Counted from the first letter of the stretch, positions 1 through 9,137 are shown. The stretch is 36,144 nt of DNA from Bacillota bacterium (GCA_021795465.1 JAJYPK010000019.1:1-36144), one strand, 5' to 3'. The notes: a model not told the origin generated them from the sequence alone. Made by a program: numbers and translations.

Positions 1-1
1 G

Positions 2-82
2 GTTTTCCTGGGGGCACTGGTCGCAAACCACCCCGCAACCGTCGTGGGAGGAGTGGCAGTTGGCTGCCCATCGGGGCTTTGA
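2..82 (+). CDS. Possible C-terminal tail of an upstream gene (partial)
   Basis: From base 2 one frame is open for 26 codons to TGA at 80-82 and encodes a small-residue, hydrophobic stretch (VFLGALVANH, then ATVVGGVAVG) like the end of a membrane protein. It would overlap the next gene by 23 bases. The window cuts off everything upstream, so it could equally be chance; no family can be named. Confidence 0.3.
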   Translation, partial: VFLGALVANHPATVVGGVAVGCPSGL

Positions 83-935
83 ATTCATCCTGGAGGATCT
101 CTTTTCGAGTCTGGTGGCACGACTCGGGGCTCGACGCGTGCGGGTTCGCTGGCACCAAGAAACGATACCCAAATCCGAGCGACTGTTAGGATTACCCATC
201 CGTTTACAAGAGGTCACCCTTCACATCGTAGATCCGCATCTTGCAGGATGGCCATCCCTCAGGCCTGGCCTGGCCGGTTTGAAAGCCCACATGACATGGG
301 AGATCCCGCGTTGGAACAGCCAATTCGCGAACACGCTCGTCTTAAGCCGATGGGGACAAACCAGTCGGCTGGAGGCCCATTACCGACTTTTGGATTTTGT
401 GTCAGGTCATGAAGCCTCGCACCGAGCGTTCCGCCAGGAAAGGCACGTTCTGCCCATTTTTCGGTGGTATCCCGTAAAAAAGTCTCCGATAAGCCGATCA
501 TGGCACCAAACCGTACAAAGAGCACGAAACTATCAAAGGCTCGATCGATTAGCAACGTTTTTGGCTTCGCACCCCTGGCCTCAGTTGGGAGTCGACGAGG
601 CGCTGCCCGCGCGGCTTCGTTTTGACCGGTCGATATGGCATCGGAACCCGATTCACTCGCAACCCGGCACCTCTGTGTACACCCACCGTTCCGGCCCGGA
701 AGTAATGGTCTTTTGGCCCCAGGGCGAACACCCCGGTTATGTAAGTATCCAATGGTCCGCAACTTCAGGCTCTCGGGGGATAGAGATCTTAGACCCGTTA
801 CGCACTATTGTTAGGGAAACGAAGAATTGGCGCTACTGGGCATGGCTCATAACTGAGCATGTCATGCCCTTGGTAGAAGAATGGGTTCACACAAGCCTTA
901 ACAGTCCCTTGAAAGGCTCACAAACTAACGCTTAG
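60..935 (+). CDS. Hypothetical protein, 291 aa, no recognised family
   Basis: The start is TTG at 60, chosen because GGGAGGAG at 46-53 sits 6 bases upstream; the frame stays open to the window edge, so a longer protein is not excluded. The product is rich in Trp, Arg and His, has no signal peptide or clear membrane segment, and shows no nucleotide-binding or catalytic motif that I recognise. The C-terminal half has short strand-like runs (VMVFWPQ, GYVSIQW) followed by a Trp-rich helix (NWRYWAWLITEHVMPLVEEW). Its last 11 bases overlap the convergent HTH gene at 925-1197. It is probably soluble and cytoplasmic; function unknown. Confidence 0.72.
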   Translation: MAAHRGFEFILEDLFSSLVARLGARRVRVRWHQETIPKSERLLGLPIRLQEVTLHIVDPHLAGWPSLRPGLAGLKAHMTWEIPRWNSQFANTLVLSRWGQTSRLEAHYRLLDFVSGHEASHRAFRQERHVLPIFRWYPVKKSPISRSWHQTVQRARNYQRLDRLATFLASHPWPQLGVDEALPARLRFDRSIWHRNPIHSQPGTSVYTHRSGPEVMVFWPQGEHPGYVSIQWSATSGSRGIEILDPLRTIVRETKNWRYWAWLITEHVMPLVEEWVHTSLNSPLKGSQTNA

Positions 936-1197
936 GGCGCCGGGATTTTGCCGTGGCGTTCAGACCCATAGGACCATTTTCGTAAAAATATAGGGTATAG
1001 AGATAGGGATCGACTACGGCGCGGTAACATTTAATGATCCCGATCGCCTCTAATTGGAAAATCCGGTCAGTAATCGCCTCTGTCGGCAGGTCCAATTCGT
1101 TAGCCAATTCTTCCAAGGGCGTCCGTGCGTTATCAATAAGGATTTCTACTAACCGTCGATCAGTTGTGTCTACTGGATATGGACTCGATAGGCTCAT
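925..1197 (-). CDS. HTH-only Lrp/AsnC-family regulator, 90 aa
   Basis: Residues about 10-65 match the AsnC-type winged helix: a TTDRRLVEILIDNARTPLEELA opening pattern (two helices), the recognition region around LPTEAITDRIFQLEAIGIIK, and the family-typical YRAVVDP strand that ends the DNA-binding domain. Lrp/AsnC proteins are normally about 150 aa with a C-terminal RAM domain that binds amino acids and drives oligomerisation. This one stops some 20 residues after the HTH, with a basic tail (SRRPKR). The next bases belong to an opposite-strand gene, so no decayed RAM domain follows. The start is ATG at 1197 with AGGGAGG upstream. It lies just downstream of the LON-domain gene on the same strand, 71 bases away, and may be co-transcribed with it. 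It could bind DNA as a stand-alone repressor or partner with a longer Lrp; its target is not visible. Confidence 0.85.
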   Translation of the reverse strand: MSLSSPYPVDTTDRRLVEILIDNARTPLEELANELDLPTEAITDRIFQLEAIGIIKCYRAVVDPYLYTLYFYENGPMGLNATAKSRRPKR

Positions 1198-1268
1198 ACA
1201 CGGGCCTCCCTAGACCGTCTCTTTTTGGCCAATACACCAATAGGTCGAATGAACCAAGACTCATCTAT

Positions 1269-1886
1269 CTAGCCGCTATGCTCCGCCCGAATCCGATCCA
1301 TCTGATTTCGGAGGATGGCAATTTCCTTAGCCAATCGTCCCCGCGTGCTACGAATCTCCAACAGTTCCTGTTGCGTAGCAATGGGCGCCCGTACAGTCGC
1401 CGCGATCCAGTAAGACAGCATCTCGGGCATCTTTGGAATCACCGGGTGGGTATCCAATGCCCGTCCTAACCCCCAAATTTCGGAGCCTAGCGCGTGCGCT
1501 TCGTCGATCAATGGTCCTGGAACGGTTTCTTCCGTATCGGGCATAAAGCGAAACTGTCCCACCAACGTTTCCTGGACCAAGCGAAACGAGAGAAGACTGA
1601 CTCGACTAACCCCGACCAGCTCTACATAGAGCCGATTGGCAGAATCCGTGGTGCTCAGCACTCGCGCCACCGTCCCAATTGACTGTGGCTCGGACCAGCT
1701 ACTCAACTCCGTCCCGTTGGCGTGACGGCTAAGACTTAAGACGAACCCCGTATCCCTTTGTGAGGCTTCCATAATCATAGCTCGGTGGCGCGGCTCAGGT
1801 ACGCTGAGGCTCATCCGTGTACCGGGAAATAAGACCCCAGACCACGGCAAAATCGGTAGCGTGACGACATCCCGATGCGTTGACAT
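1269..1886 (-). CDS. Stand-alone LON N-terminal (substrate-binding) domain protein, 205 aa
   Basis: The opening VTLPILPWSGVLFPGTRMSLSV and the following PRHRAMIMEA pattern are the signature of the Lon protease N-terminal PUA-like domain. A C-terminal helical region with KEIAILRNQMDRIRAE completes the 190-220 aa size usual for single-domain members. The ATPase and protease domains of Lon are absent. In Lon this domain recognises unfolded or tagged substrates; stand-alone versions are widespread and poorly understood, perhaps adaptors. The start is ATG at 1886 with AAGGAGGG about 7 bases upstream. Downstream on the same strand lies the HTH-only Lrp-type gene. Confidence 0.9.
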   Translation of the reverse strand: MSTHRDVVTLPILPWSGVLFPGTRMSLSVPEPRHRAMIMEASQRDTGFVLSLSRHANGTELSSWSEPQSIGTVARVLSTTDSANRLYVELVGVSRVSLLSFRLVQETLVGQFRFMPDTEETVPGPLIDEAHALGSEIWGLGRALDTHPVIPKMPEMLSYWIAATVRAPIATQQELLEIRSTRGRLAKEIAILRNQMDRIRAEHSG

Positions 1887-2229
1887 AGAAACCCTCCTTA
1901 GTCATTCTTAGTCAGTGGCATATCACCTGATTCACCTAAGTTAGTAAGGCCTGGTGCGATGTGTCATTGTTGGCACGCCTAATCGTCTTGCGACACCCCC
2001 TGGTGAGCCATCCCCATAGCGGCGTTAACTGTATTTTAGCGAACTCTGCCTCAGAGTCCAACTACCTCACGGGTCAATTCCTTATATTTTTTTGTCAAGT
2101 CGGAACATTCTTCGAGTTTGCAATTACGCCCATGAATTCTCGGCAAGGCTCTGTCATGCTAATATAAGACGACAATGAAAAAAAGTGGGTGCCGCGATGA
2201 TCCGGCACGATGGGAGGCAGAATCACTTT
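1887..2229 (+). other. Divergent intergenic region, 343 bases
   Basis: The stretch separates the minus-strand LON-domain gene from the plus-strand acyl-CoA dehydrogenase, so both promoters should lie here. It holds a T-rich run near 2085-2096, a short inverted repeat (2043-2057) and an AT-rich AATATAAG at 2161-2168 that could be a -10 element, but no convincing -35 partner. No protein-coding stretch with a ribosome site, and no tRNA-like fold, was seen. Confidence 0.5.
2043..2057. repeat. Short inverted repeat in a divergent promoter region
   Basis: ACTCTG (2043-2048) and CAGAGT (2052-2057) form a perfect 6-base inverted repeat around a 3-base centre. It lies between two divergent genes and could be a regulator site, but it is short enough to be chance. 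Confidence 0.25.
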
Positions 2230-3396
2230 ATGAGCTATGGACTCACAGATGAACAGCGAATGTTTCAGAACACGGTAAGACGACTCGCCCAAGAAAAGGT
2301 GGCACCGCGTGCCGCGGAAATCGACGCCACCGGGGAATTCCCATGGGACATGGTGGAGCTCTTTCGAGACAATGGCCTGATCGGCGTTGGAATGCCGGAG
2401 TCGGTAGGGGGGGGCGGCGCAGACCTTCTTACCTTTTGTTTAGCGGTCGAAGAAGTGGCTCGCGTGTGCGCAACCTCGAGCCTCATCATTGCCGCCCAGC
2501 ATCTAGGCGCGATGCCCATATTGGTCGCTGGAACCCCGGAACAAAAAGCCCGATTCATTCCCGTCGTAGCTTCAGGCGAACATCTTTCGGCTTTTGCTTT
2601 AACGGAGCCTGAGGCTGGCTCGGATGCTGGGGGTACCAAGACCCGAGCAGTGCGAGACGGCGACCATTATCGAATTAATGGAACCAAGGTCTTCATCACC
2701 AATGGAGGAATCGCGAAAACGATTGTCGTCTTTGCCTCTACCGCACCCGAGAAGGGTATTCGAGGTATCTCCGCGTTTGTGGTGGACGGGGACCAGTCTG
2801 GGGTCAGCGTCGGCCGCATTGAGAAAAAAATGGGAATTCGAGGCTCACAAACCGCCATGTTAAATTTTGATGATGTGGTCGTCCACCAAGATCGTCGCTT
2901 AGGTGAAGAAGGGGATGGCTTCAAGATTGCAATGAGGACCCTCGATCGGACCAGACCCGGGATCGCTGCACAAGCCTTAGGCATTGCGCAAGGGGCTTTG
3001 GATGTCGGCCGAGCCCATGTCCAAACCCGAAAGCAATTCGGCCAGAACCTCTCTGAATTCGAAGCCATTCAATTCATGTTGGCGGATATGCAGACCCAAA
3101 TTGAAGCCAGCCGTCAATTGCTCTATAAGGCGGCAGAGGTTGTCGAGACGGCAGGGTTTGCCGCTCAATCTTCCCAAGAAGTCACCAGATATTCCGCCAT
3201 GGCCAAACTGATGTGCTCTGACACCGCAATGCGGGTGACCACAGATGCCGTCCAACTCCTCGGCGGTTACGGATACGTACAAGACTATCCCGCTGAGCGG
3301 ATGATGCGTGACGCTAAAATTACTCAAATCTACGAAGGGACCAATCAGGTGCAACGGTTGGTCATCTTTCGCAACATGTCGTCGGAGGGAATCTGA
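2230..3396 (+). CDS. Acyl-CoA dehydrogenase, 388 aa
   Basis: This is an FAD-dependent enzyme that desaturates acyl-CoA at the alpha-beta position, passing electrons to ETF. It shows the family order: N-terminal helical domain ([24 protein letters not shown]), the middle-domain signature [14 protein letters not shown] that contacts flavin and substrate, and the C-terminal helical domain with [12 protein letters not shown] and [10 protein letters not shown], which carries the usual catalytic Glu. Length matches the short/medium-chain family. ATG at 2230 is preferred because homologues start at about MxxxLTDEQ; GGGAGG at 2212-2217 lies 12 bases upstream, a little far. An in-frame GTG at 2185 has no ribosome site. 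The stop overlaps the asnS start by one base, so the two genes are probably co-transcribed. Chain-length specificity cannot be read from sequence alone. Confidence 0.95.
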   Translation: MSYGLTDEQRMFQNTVRRLAQEKVAPRAAEIDATGEFPWDMVELFRDNGLIGVGMPESVGGGGADLLTFCLAVEEVARVCATSSLIIAAQHLGAMPILVAGTPEQKARFIPVVASGEHLSAFALTEPEAGSDAGGTKTRAVRDGDHYRINGTKVFITNGGIAKTIVVFASTAPEKGIRGISAFVVDGDQSGVSVGRIEKKMGIRGSQTAMLNFDDVVVHQDRRLGEEGDGFKIAMRTLDRTRPGIAAQALGIAQGALDVGRAHVQTRKQFGQNLSEFEAIQFMLADMQTQIEASRQLLYKAAEVVETAGFAAQSSQEVTRYSAMAKLMCSDTAMRVTTDAVQLLGGYGYVQDYPAERMMRDAKITQIYEGTNQVQRLVIFRNMSSEGI

Positions 3397-4667
3397 TGAT
3401 GAACACGCGCGTGATCGATCTTCCCCATCACGTTGGACACCAGTTGACCGTGCGAGGTTGGGTGACCCACTTTCGATCATCCGGGAAGATTCACTTCATT
3501 GTGGTGCGTGATGGCACGGGAGTTGTCCAATGCGTGTATAAGCACGACCAAGTTCAAGAACCGTTAGCGACAGAAACCGCCGTGACTATTAATGGCGAGG
3601 TTCGGAAAGATGTCCGCTCACCACTAGGGGTCGAGATCGCTGTCCGTCACCTTGAGATTATCGGCGAGAGCCCCGACTATCCGATTACCCCCAAAGAACA
3701 TGGAACGGATTTTCTCATGGCTCATCGGCATCTATGGGTCCGAAGTCCCCGTCAATCCGCCATTTTACGAATACGCGCCGCGATTATCCGCCGAGCACGC
3801 GGATTTTTGGATGAACATGGGTTTACCGTTGCCGATCCCCCGATCATCACCCCCGCCGCTGCTGAAGGCAGCACCACCTTGTTCGGTATCGACTATTTTG
3901 GCGAGCCGGCCTTTTTATCCCAGTCGGGTCAACTTTACATGGAAGCCTTGGCCATGGCCCTCGGCAAAGTGTACTCGTTCGGTCCGACCTTTCGAGCCGA
4001 AAAATCGAAGACACGGCGACACCTTACTGAGTTTTGGATGCTGGAGCCGGAGATGGCGTTTGTCGAATTTGAGGAAAGTCTTCGATGGCAAGAACAGTTA
4101 CTTGAATCTATTGTGTCGGGAGCTCTCGAGGACTGTGCACCGGATCTTCTGGTCCTCGGCCGCGACCTCAGTCCTCTAGAGCGCGTCAAAGCACCGTTTC
4201 CGCGCATTACGTATGATGAAGCATTGGCACGGCTCGCCACCCTAAACCTTCCCGTAGAGTGGGGCGAGGATCTTGGGGCTCCTCATGAGACCGCCCTGGC
4301 AGAGCAATTTGATCGCCCGGTCTTCGTAACCCATTATCCTACGGCATTGAAGGCCTTTTATATGCAACCGGATCCGCATCGACCGGAAGTCGTGCTGGCA
4401 GCGGACCTTTTGGCACCCGAGGGCTATGGAGAAATCGTAGGCGGAAGTCAGCGCATTCACGATCCCGAACTCCTACAACAACGCCTACAACAACATCGAT
4501 TACCCGACGTGGTCTATTCGTGGTATCTTGACCTACGTCGATACGGTTCGGTACCCCATAGTGGCTTTGGAATGGGTCTTGAGCGCGTCGTAGCCTGGGT
4601 TGCCGGGCTCGAGCACGTTCGAGAAACGACGCCATTTGCACGGACCTTGAACCGAGTTTGGCCATAA
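3396..4667 (+). CDS. asnS: Asparaginyl-tRNA synthetase
   Basis: A class IIb synthetase that charges tRNA-Asn. Residues about 13-95 form the anticodon-binding OB fold ([16 protein letters not shown]); the catalytic core follows with motif 2 near 199-220 ([20 protein letters not shown]) and motif 3 near the C-terminus ([10 protein letters not shown]). The [10 protein letters not shown] segment is characteristic of AsnRS rather than AspRS. At 423 aa it is near the lower end of the AsnRS range and appears complete. The start is ATG at 3396 or the adjacent ATG at 3399, both served by GGAGGG at 3384-3389; the first overlaps the acyl-CoA dehydrogenase TGA. The rodZ-like gene follows 26 bases later. 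Confidence 0.97.
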   Translation: MMNTRVIDLPHHVGHQLTVRGWVTHFRSSGKIHFIVVRDGTGVVQCVYKHDQVQEPLATETAVTINGEVRKDVRSPLGVEIAVRHLEIIGESPDYPITPKEHGTDFLMAHRHLWVRSPRQSAILRIRAAIIRRARGFLDEHGFTVADPPIITPAAAEGSTTLFGIDYFGEPAFLSQSGQLYMEALAMALGKVYSFGPTFRAEKSKTRRHLTEFWMLEPEMAFVEFEESLRWQEQLLESIVSGALEDCAPDLLVLGRDLSPLERVKAPFPRITYDEALARLATLNLPVEWGEDLGAPHETALAEQFDRPVFVTHYPTALKAFYMQPDPHRPEVVLAADLLAPEGYGEIVGGSQRIHDPELLQQRLQQHRLPDVVYSWYLDLRRYGSVPHSGFGMGLERVVAWVAGLEHVRETTPFARTLNRVWP

Positions 4668-4693
4668 CGCGAAATGGGGGAGGAGAACATTCG

Positions 4694-5614
4694 ATGGCAC
4701 CATCCGATGACACTATAGTGCCTGAATCCATTGACCTTGGGCATGTCCTTCACGAGGCTAGAATTCATCGGCGCATATCGCTCGACGAGGCCAGCCAGGA
4801 CCTCAAAATTCGCCGCGAGTATCTCTTGGCACTGGAACAAAACCGATGGCAAGACTTGCCCGGGGAGGTGTATGGTCAAGGCTTTTTACGCAACTATGGC
4901 CGTCTTTTGGACCTTGACGGGGATCGTTTGGTGGACGTGCGGCGCCACCAGTTAGGCTCAACATCAATCCCCGTGACGAACTATGAGATACCGAAACGGA
5001 CCGGCATTTTCACCGGACCAAACCAATCTACGACAAACACGCGAAACCCAAAGCACGCACGAAATCGACGTCAAGCGGTATCGCGTCCGAGTACGCCTCC
5101 GCCACCGATTGGCACCCGTACCATTGTAACTTTATTAGTGGTGATGGCGCTCTTATTCGTGGGCGGTTGGTATTTGCTTAATAGTCCCGGACATCCAGCA
5201 ACCGCACCGGTGCCCACGACCAGAAAATCTCCTACCACATCCAAAAAAACGACGACATCGCCGACCCACAAGCATCAGCACCATAAAGCTCCCCATTCAA
5301 GCGCTCCATTGAGTCCCGCCTCGACGACAACTCAAGGCCGGATCACCGTTGCCACGTACGATGTGACACAGGCACCCTTGGTCGCCTCGATTCATTTTAC
5401 CGGACCGTGCTGGATGGGCTATAGCATTGATGGCGCAGCTCAGATTGGGCACGTCTACCAAGCCGGCCAAACTCTACCGTTACAAGCGACGGCTTCCTTA
5501 AAGCTTATCTTCGGGACCCATGCGTTTTCGCTGACGTTGAATCGACATACGGTATCTCTTCCCAACACGCCGGTGCTCTGGCAATTGGACTTTGTGAAAA
5601 CGAGCGCTCCGTAG
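4694..5614 (+). CDS. RodZ-like helix-turn-helix membrane protein, 306 aa
   Basis: Residues about 14-85 form the RodZ-type HTH domain (LGHVLHEARIHRRISLDEAS, then RREYLLALEQNRWQDLPGEVYGQGFLRNY split across helices 3-5). A single membrane segment lies near residues 143-162 (TIVTLLVVMALLFVGGWYLL), then a Pro/Thr/Ser/Lys-rich linker and a C-terminal strand-rich domain (about 225-306) of the type found outside the membrane in RodZ. In rods RodZ links the MreB cytoskeleton to wall synthesis. ATG at 4694 is chosen for the GGGGGAGGAGA at 4675-4685. The gene lies between asnS and a D,D-carboxypeptidase gene, consistent with an envelope role. Whether this bacterium has MreB is not visible here. Confidence 0.85.
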   Translation: MAPSDDTIVPESIDLGHVLHEARIHRRISLDEASQDLKIRREYLLALEQNRWQDLPGEVYGQGFLRNYGRLLDLDGDRLVDVRRHQLGSTSIPVTNYEIPKRTGIFTGPNQSTTNTRNPKHARNRRQAVSRPSTPPPPIGTRTIVTLLVVMALLFVGGWYLLNSPGHPATAPVPTTRKSPTTSKKTTTSPTHKHQHHKAPHSSAPLSPASTTTQGRITVATYDVTQAPLVASIHFTGPCWMGYSIDGAAQIGHVYQAGQTLPLQATASLKLIFGTHAFSLTLNRHTVSLPNTPVLWQLDFVKTSAP

Positions 5615-5625
5615 ATTTTAACTCC

Positions 5626-5657
5626 GCATGATGATGTAGGGTTACGGGCATGATGAT
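5626..5657. repeat. Direct repeat 22 bases apart in the leader of the carboxypeptidase gene
   Basis: GCATGATGAT occurs at 5626-5635 and again at 5648-5657, start-to-start 22 bases, about two helical turns. Immediately after, TCGGGT (5657-5662) and ACCCGA (5672-5677) can pair as a 6-bp stem with a 9-base loop. The spacing suits a tandem protein-binding site or leader structure, but no regulator is known. Confidence 0.35.
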
Positions 5658-5695
5658 CGGGTGAGACCTGAACCCGAAAGCGAGGCGCGGCCATC

Positions 5696-6826
5696 GTGTT
5701 TGGATTTCGTTTGCCGTTAACTCTACTCACCAGTGGCATTCTTAGCGTTGGCTCTCTGCACCCCATGACAACGTCTCCGCCCCCTCATGTGAGTGCCCAC
5801 GCGGCCATCTTAGTGGATGCTCGCACCGGAGCTATTCTCTATGAAAAAAACGGATTTACGCAAAAAGATCCGGCAAGTATCACCAAAATGATGACCGCGC
5901 TTTTGGTCATAGAGCAAGGGCACCTAGACCGCATCGTAACCGTGTCGCCAAAAGCAGCATCCACGATTGGATCGTCCATGCACATTAGGGCCCGGCAACG
6001 GTATACCGTCATGGATCTCTTACGTGGTCTCTTACTGCGGTCGGGAAATGATGCGGCGGTAGCTTTAGCGGAGGCAGACGCCGGTAGTGTCGCGCGTTTT
6101 GTCGCGGAGATGAATATCAAGGCCCAGCAAGTGGGGGCCTTTAACACGTCCTTTGAGAATCCAAACGGGCTGACAGCACCGGGTCACTACTCGTCCGCTT
6201 ACGATCTCTCACTCATTGCTCGCAAGGCATTAGATTTGCCCACCTTCCGAAAATTGGTAGGAACCAAAGAGGACATTGTGATTGAACAGCGTTCTCGACA
6301 TCAACGGACCGTTAGCAATACCAACCAACTACTCTATAGCTTTCCGGCCGCTGATGGCATCAAGACCGGCACCACGAATGCTGCCGGAAAATGTCTAGCG
6401 GCGTCTGCTACCGTGAATGGACGCCAACTCATTGCCATCGTATTGCATAGCTCGGCGCGTTTTTATGATGCAACACGTCTCTTACGATGGGGATTCCAAC
6501 ACTCGACGACGGCCATTGCGGTCCACCCACGCTCCGCAATTACGATGGTCCCGGTTCTTCATGGACACACGGCTCTGGTGGCGGCCGGGGTTCGCCATCC
6601 GATTTGGATCACCTACTCGGGGAATGATCGCTTTCACATTCATCTTGCATCCCCTAGCTATTTAACCGCGCCCGTCAAGGCTAATCGGGTCATCGGCAGG
6701 GTAGTGGTTACAGCATCCGACCAGGCCCCCGAAACCGAACCGCTGATTACCCTACAGACCGTGTCGAAAAAGCTTCTGGCGCACCGATGGTGGCAACGAT
6801 TCCGCCATCTCATCCACGGTAATTAG
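5696..6826 (+). CDS. D-alanyl-D-alanine carboxypeptidase (peptidase S11), 376 aa
   Basis: This penicillin-binding protein trims the terminal D-Ala from peptidoglycan stem peptides outside the membrane. All three active-site motifs are present: SxxK as SITK at residues 61-64, SGN at 116-118 and KTG at 223-225. The N-terminus has a short hydrophobic export segment (LPLTLLTSGILSVGSL), and the ~110 residues after the KTG domain fit the C-terminal beta domain seen in DacA/DacF-type enzymes. The start is GTG at 5696 with GAGGCG about 9 bases upstream. The 3' end overlaps the convergent PdaB-like gene by 17 bases. It follows the rodZ-like gene and may share its transcript. Vegetative versus sporulation role cannot be told from sequence. 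Confidence 0.93.
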   Translation: MFGFRLPLTLLTSGILSVGSLHPMTTSPPPHVSAHAAILVDARTGAILYEKNGFTQKDPASITKMMTALLVIEQGHLDRIVTVSPKAASTIGSSMHIRARQRYTVMDLLRGLLLRSGNDAAVALAEADAGSVARFVAEMNIKAQQVGAFNTSFENPNGLTAPGHYSSAYDLSLIARKALDLPTFRKLVGTKEDIVIEQRSRHQRTVSNTNQLLYSFPAADGIKTGTTNAAGKCLAASATVNGRQLIAIVLHSSARFYDATRLLRWGFQHSTTAIAVHPRSAITMVPVLHGHTALVAAGVRHPIWITYSGNDRFHIHLASPSYLTAPVKANRVIGRVVVTASDQAPETEPLITLQTVSKKLLAHRWWQRFRHLIHGN

Positions 6827-7571
6827 GGGGACCATAGGTCATTAAAGTCCTTAACGTCACCAATTGATATCCCTTGGCGGTCAGATCCTTGAGAATGGTG
6901 GGCAACGCCCGATCGGTTTGTTTACAGGTATCGGACGCGTGCATCAAAACGATATCGCCCGGATGAATCCGACTCGTCACTCGCGACACGATGGTAGACA
7001 CCCCGGGATTCATCCAATCCAAGGAATCCGTGCCCCAGGTGACCGTGGTATAGCCAACCGATCGGGCAGCCAGAATCGAACGCCCATTGAAGTCCCCGTT
7101 GGGAGGTCGGACAAACGTCGGCCTTTGGCCCGTCAATGATGTGAGCACTGCGTTAGTCTGGGCAATGTTGCGCACGATTTCCCCTGTGGAAAGACTGGAG
7201 TAGTTCACGTGCGCCCAGCCGTGGGATTCCACTTCAAAACCGTCACGCACCATCTCTGACACCAATCCAGGATTTTGCTTGGCCCAGGGGCCAGAGAGAA
7301 AAAAGGTGGCGGCGACATGATGGGACACGAGAATGTTCAAGATTTTGGGTGGCATTACGGTTCCCCAAGAAATATCAAAAGTTAACGCGGCTACTTTATG
7401 GGTGGTCGTGATGTCTCGCAAGGAGTACTGGTCCTGTGCCGGGAGCGCTCTGGCCAACGAGCGATGGGCGAGAGGACCGACCCACTGTATCGTCAGTAGC
7501 ATCAATCCCACGACAACAATACCCACCACGACACGGCGCGCAAAGACATACGGAATCGTGTAAATTCGCAC
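6810..7571 (-). CDS. Polysaccharide deacetylase, PdaB-like, 253 aa
   Basis: A NodB-fold carbohydrate esterase (family 4) anchored by one N-terminal membrane segment (residues about 12-29). Motif 1 reads TFDISWG (64-70), the form seen in the sporulation deacetylase PdaB rather than the TFDDGP of general deacetylases. Motif 2 is SHGWAH (116-121) with both metal-binding His, motif 3 is RPPNGDFN and the late motif is IVLMHASD. PdaB-type proteins act on peptidoglycan during spore maturation; this role is inferred from the motif form. The start is GTG at 7571, with AGGGAGG 8 bases upstream. It converges on the D,D-carboxypeptidase gene with a 17-base overlap and is divergent from rimO. Confidence 0.92.
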   Translation of the reverse strand: MRIYTIPYVFARRVVVGIVVVGLMLLTIQWVGPLAHRSLARALPAQDQYSLRDITTTHKVAALTFDISWGTVMPPKILNILVSHHVAATFFLSGPWAKQNPGLVSEMVRDGFEVESHGWAHVNYSSLSTGEIVRNIAQTNAVLTSLTGQRPTFVRPPNGDFNGRSILAARSVGYTTVTWGTDSLDWMNPGVSTIVSRVTSRIHPGDIVLMHASDTCKQTDRALPTILKDLTAKGYQLVTLRTLMTYGPPNYRG

Positions 7572-7611
7572 GGAGATCCTCCCTTCGCTGACTAAATCGA
7601 TCTAGGTATGT

Positions 7612-7626
7612 ACCAACCACGTTGGT
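7612..7626. repeat. Short inverted repeat in the pdaB/rimO divergent region
   Basis: ACCAAC and GTTGGT flank a CAC centre, and a further CCAACC follows at about 7632. On the minus strand this gives three GGTTGG-like units just upstream of the PdaB-like gene. It could be an operator; apart from this I see nothing definite in 7572-7820, and no clear promoter for rimO. Confidence 0.28.
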
Positions 7627-7820
7627 TATATCCAACCTTGCGATATAGTTCTTTGATACAGGGGTGATCGTTGGCCGCTCGACCATCATCTGCTTCATGC
7701 ATACGCATCGCGTGACCTAACCTAGAACACCTCGTAGCGCAATTTACCAGGGTTGCCAGGGGGCTATCTTCCCATTTCGACTGGTGTACGATATCATTAC
7801 CGACGAGGTGAAGACGTACG

Positions 7821-9137
7821 ATGGCAACAAGAGTGGGAATGGTCAGCCTCGGCTGTCCTAAAAATCGGGTAGATTCCGAAGTCATGTTAGGCTTGTTGGA
7901 ACAAGCCGGTTATCAATTGACACCCGACGCACAGGATGCCGAAGTCCTGATCGTCAACACGTGCGGCTTTATCACCGCGGCCAAACAGGAATCGATTGAT
8001 ACCATTTTGGAAATGAATCAATACCGAGAAAGCGGGCAACTGCGGGCATTAGTTATGGCGGGTTGTTTATCCCAACGCTACCAACAAAACTTATGGGATG
8101 ACCTGCCGGAAGTAGACGCTATGGTCGGAACTGGAGAATTCCACCGAATCGTAGAAGCCGTGGACGGAGCTCTAGAGGGTGTCCGCCCTTCCTTTTGGGG
8201 CGAAATGCCCGTGAGCGGAATGCCTAATCCGAGACGGCTCACAACCCCGTCCTACACGGCATATTTGAAGATTGCCGAAGGTTGTGACCACGCCTGTTCG
8301 TTCTGTGCCATTCCCGGTATGCGTGGGGGATACCGCAGTCGCCCCTTGGGGGATGTAGTAGCCGAGGCGAAGCGTTTGGTCCAGTCTGGAGTACGTGAAC
8401 TAATCCTCATTGCGCAAGACTCCACGATTTGGGGCCATGACCTCTATGGCCAACCGCAATTACCACGGCTCCTTTATGCCTTACAGGAGATTCCAGACCT
8501 GGTGTTTGTAAGAATTATGTACAGCTATCCAACCCAAATCACTCCGGAATTGGTTAGAGCTATGCGGGATTTGCCCGTCATCGCCCCGTACTTGGACATG
8601 CCCCTGCAGCACGCGGACCCCGATCTGTTAAAGCATATGGGTCGCCCCTTTCGCCGTGACAAGACGGACCGGGTGTTGGGCATGATTCGTGACGCAATAC
8701 CGGACATTACATTACGCACGACATTCATCGTCGGCTTCCCTGGCGAAACAGAAGAGCAATTCGATTCCCTCGTGGATTTTATCGGCACCATGCGCTTTGA
8801 CCACGTCGGAATCTTTACCTATTCGCCCGAAGAAGGCACCCGCGCTGAGGGATTAGGCGACCCCATTCCCGATGCCGTCAAGGAGCGTCGACGCCGTCAA
8901 GCCATGTTGGTACAACGCAAATTAGTCGGGACAGTCCGAGGACGCCACATTGGCAAGGTCATGCCGGTGATTGTTGAGGAAGTGGGAGATACCGTTAGCG
9001 TAGCCCGGGGTGCGACAGACGCACCGGGTATCGACGGTGTGACTTACGTACAAGGTCAATTCTCGGTGGGTCAAGTCATACCCGTTCGGGTGATTGGGGT
9101 GCGCGAATACGACTTATTGGCAGAACCTCAGAAATAG
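7821..9137 (+). CDS. rimO: Ribosomal protein S12 methylthiotransferase RimO
   Basis: A radical-SAM enzyme that methylthiolates an Asp of ribosomal protein S12. The N-terminal MTTase domain carries three cluster Cys in SLGCPKNRVDSE (C12), NTCGF and AGCLSQRY; the radical-SAM CxxxCxxC is GCDHACSFCAIPGMRG, and the C-terminus is a TRAM-type beta domain (GKVMPVIVEE onward). SLGCPKN with SxxCAIPxMRG is the RimO pattern; MiaB differs in these positions. 438 aa is the usual length. ATG at 7821 follows GAGGTG at 7804-7809. pgsA follows with overlap. Confidence 0.97.
   Translation: MATRVGMVSLGCPKNRVDSEVMLGLLEQAGYQLTPDAQDAEVLIVNTCGFITAAKQESIDTILEMNQYRESGQLRALVMAGCLSQRYQQNLWDDLPEVDAMVGTGEFHRIVEAVDGALEGVRPSFWGEMPVSGMPNPRRLTTPSYTAYLKIAEGCDHACSFCAIPGMRGGYRSRPLGDVVAEAKRLVQSGVRELILIAQDSTIWGHDLYGQPQLPRLLYALQEIPDLVFVRIMYSYPTQITPELVRAMRDLPVIAPYLDMPLQHADPDLLKHMGRPFRRDKTDRVLGMIRDAIPDITLRTTFIVGFPGETEEQFDSLVDFIGTMRFDHVGIFTYSPEEGTRAEGLGDPIPDAVKERRRRQAMLVQRKLVGTVRGRHIGKVMPVIVEEVGDTVSVARGATDAPGIDGVTYVQGQFSVGQVIPVRVIGVREYDLLAEPQK

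Noticed and set aside
259-762. Long open frame opposite the first hypothetical gene
   Set aside because: It lies wholly antisense to 60-935, lacks a ribosome site and has shadow-like composition; the plus-strand frame has a good ribosome site.
1961-2167. 68-codon frame in the divergent region before the acyl-CoA dehydrogenase
   Set aside because: No ribosome site, no recognisable protein character, and it crosses the place where two promoters are expected.
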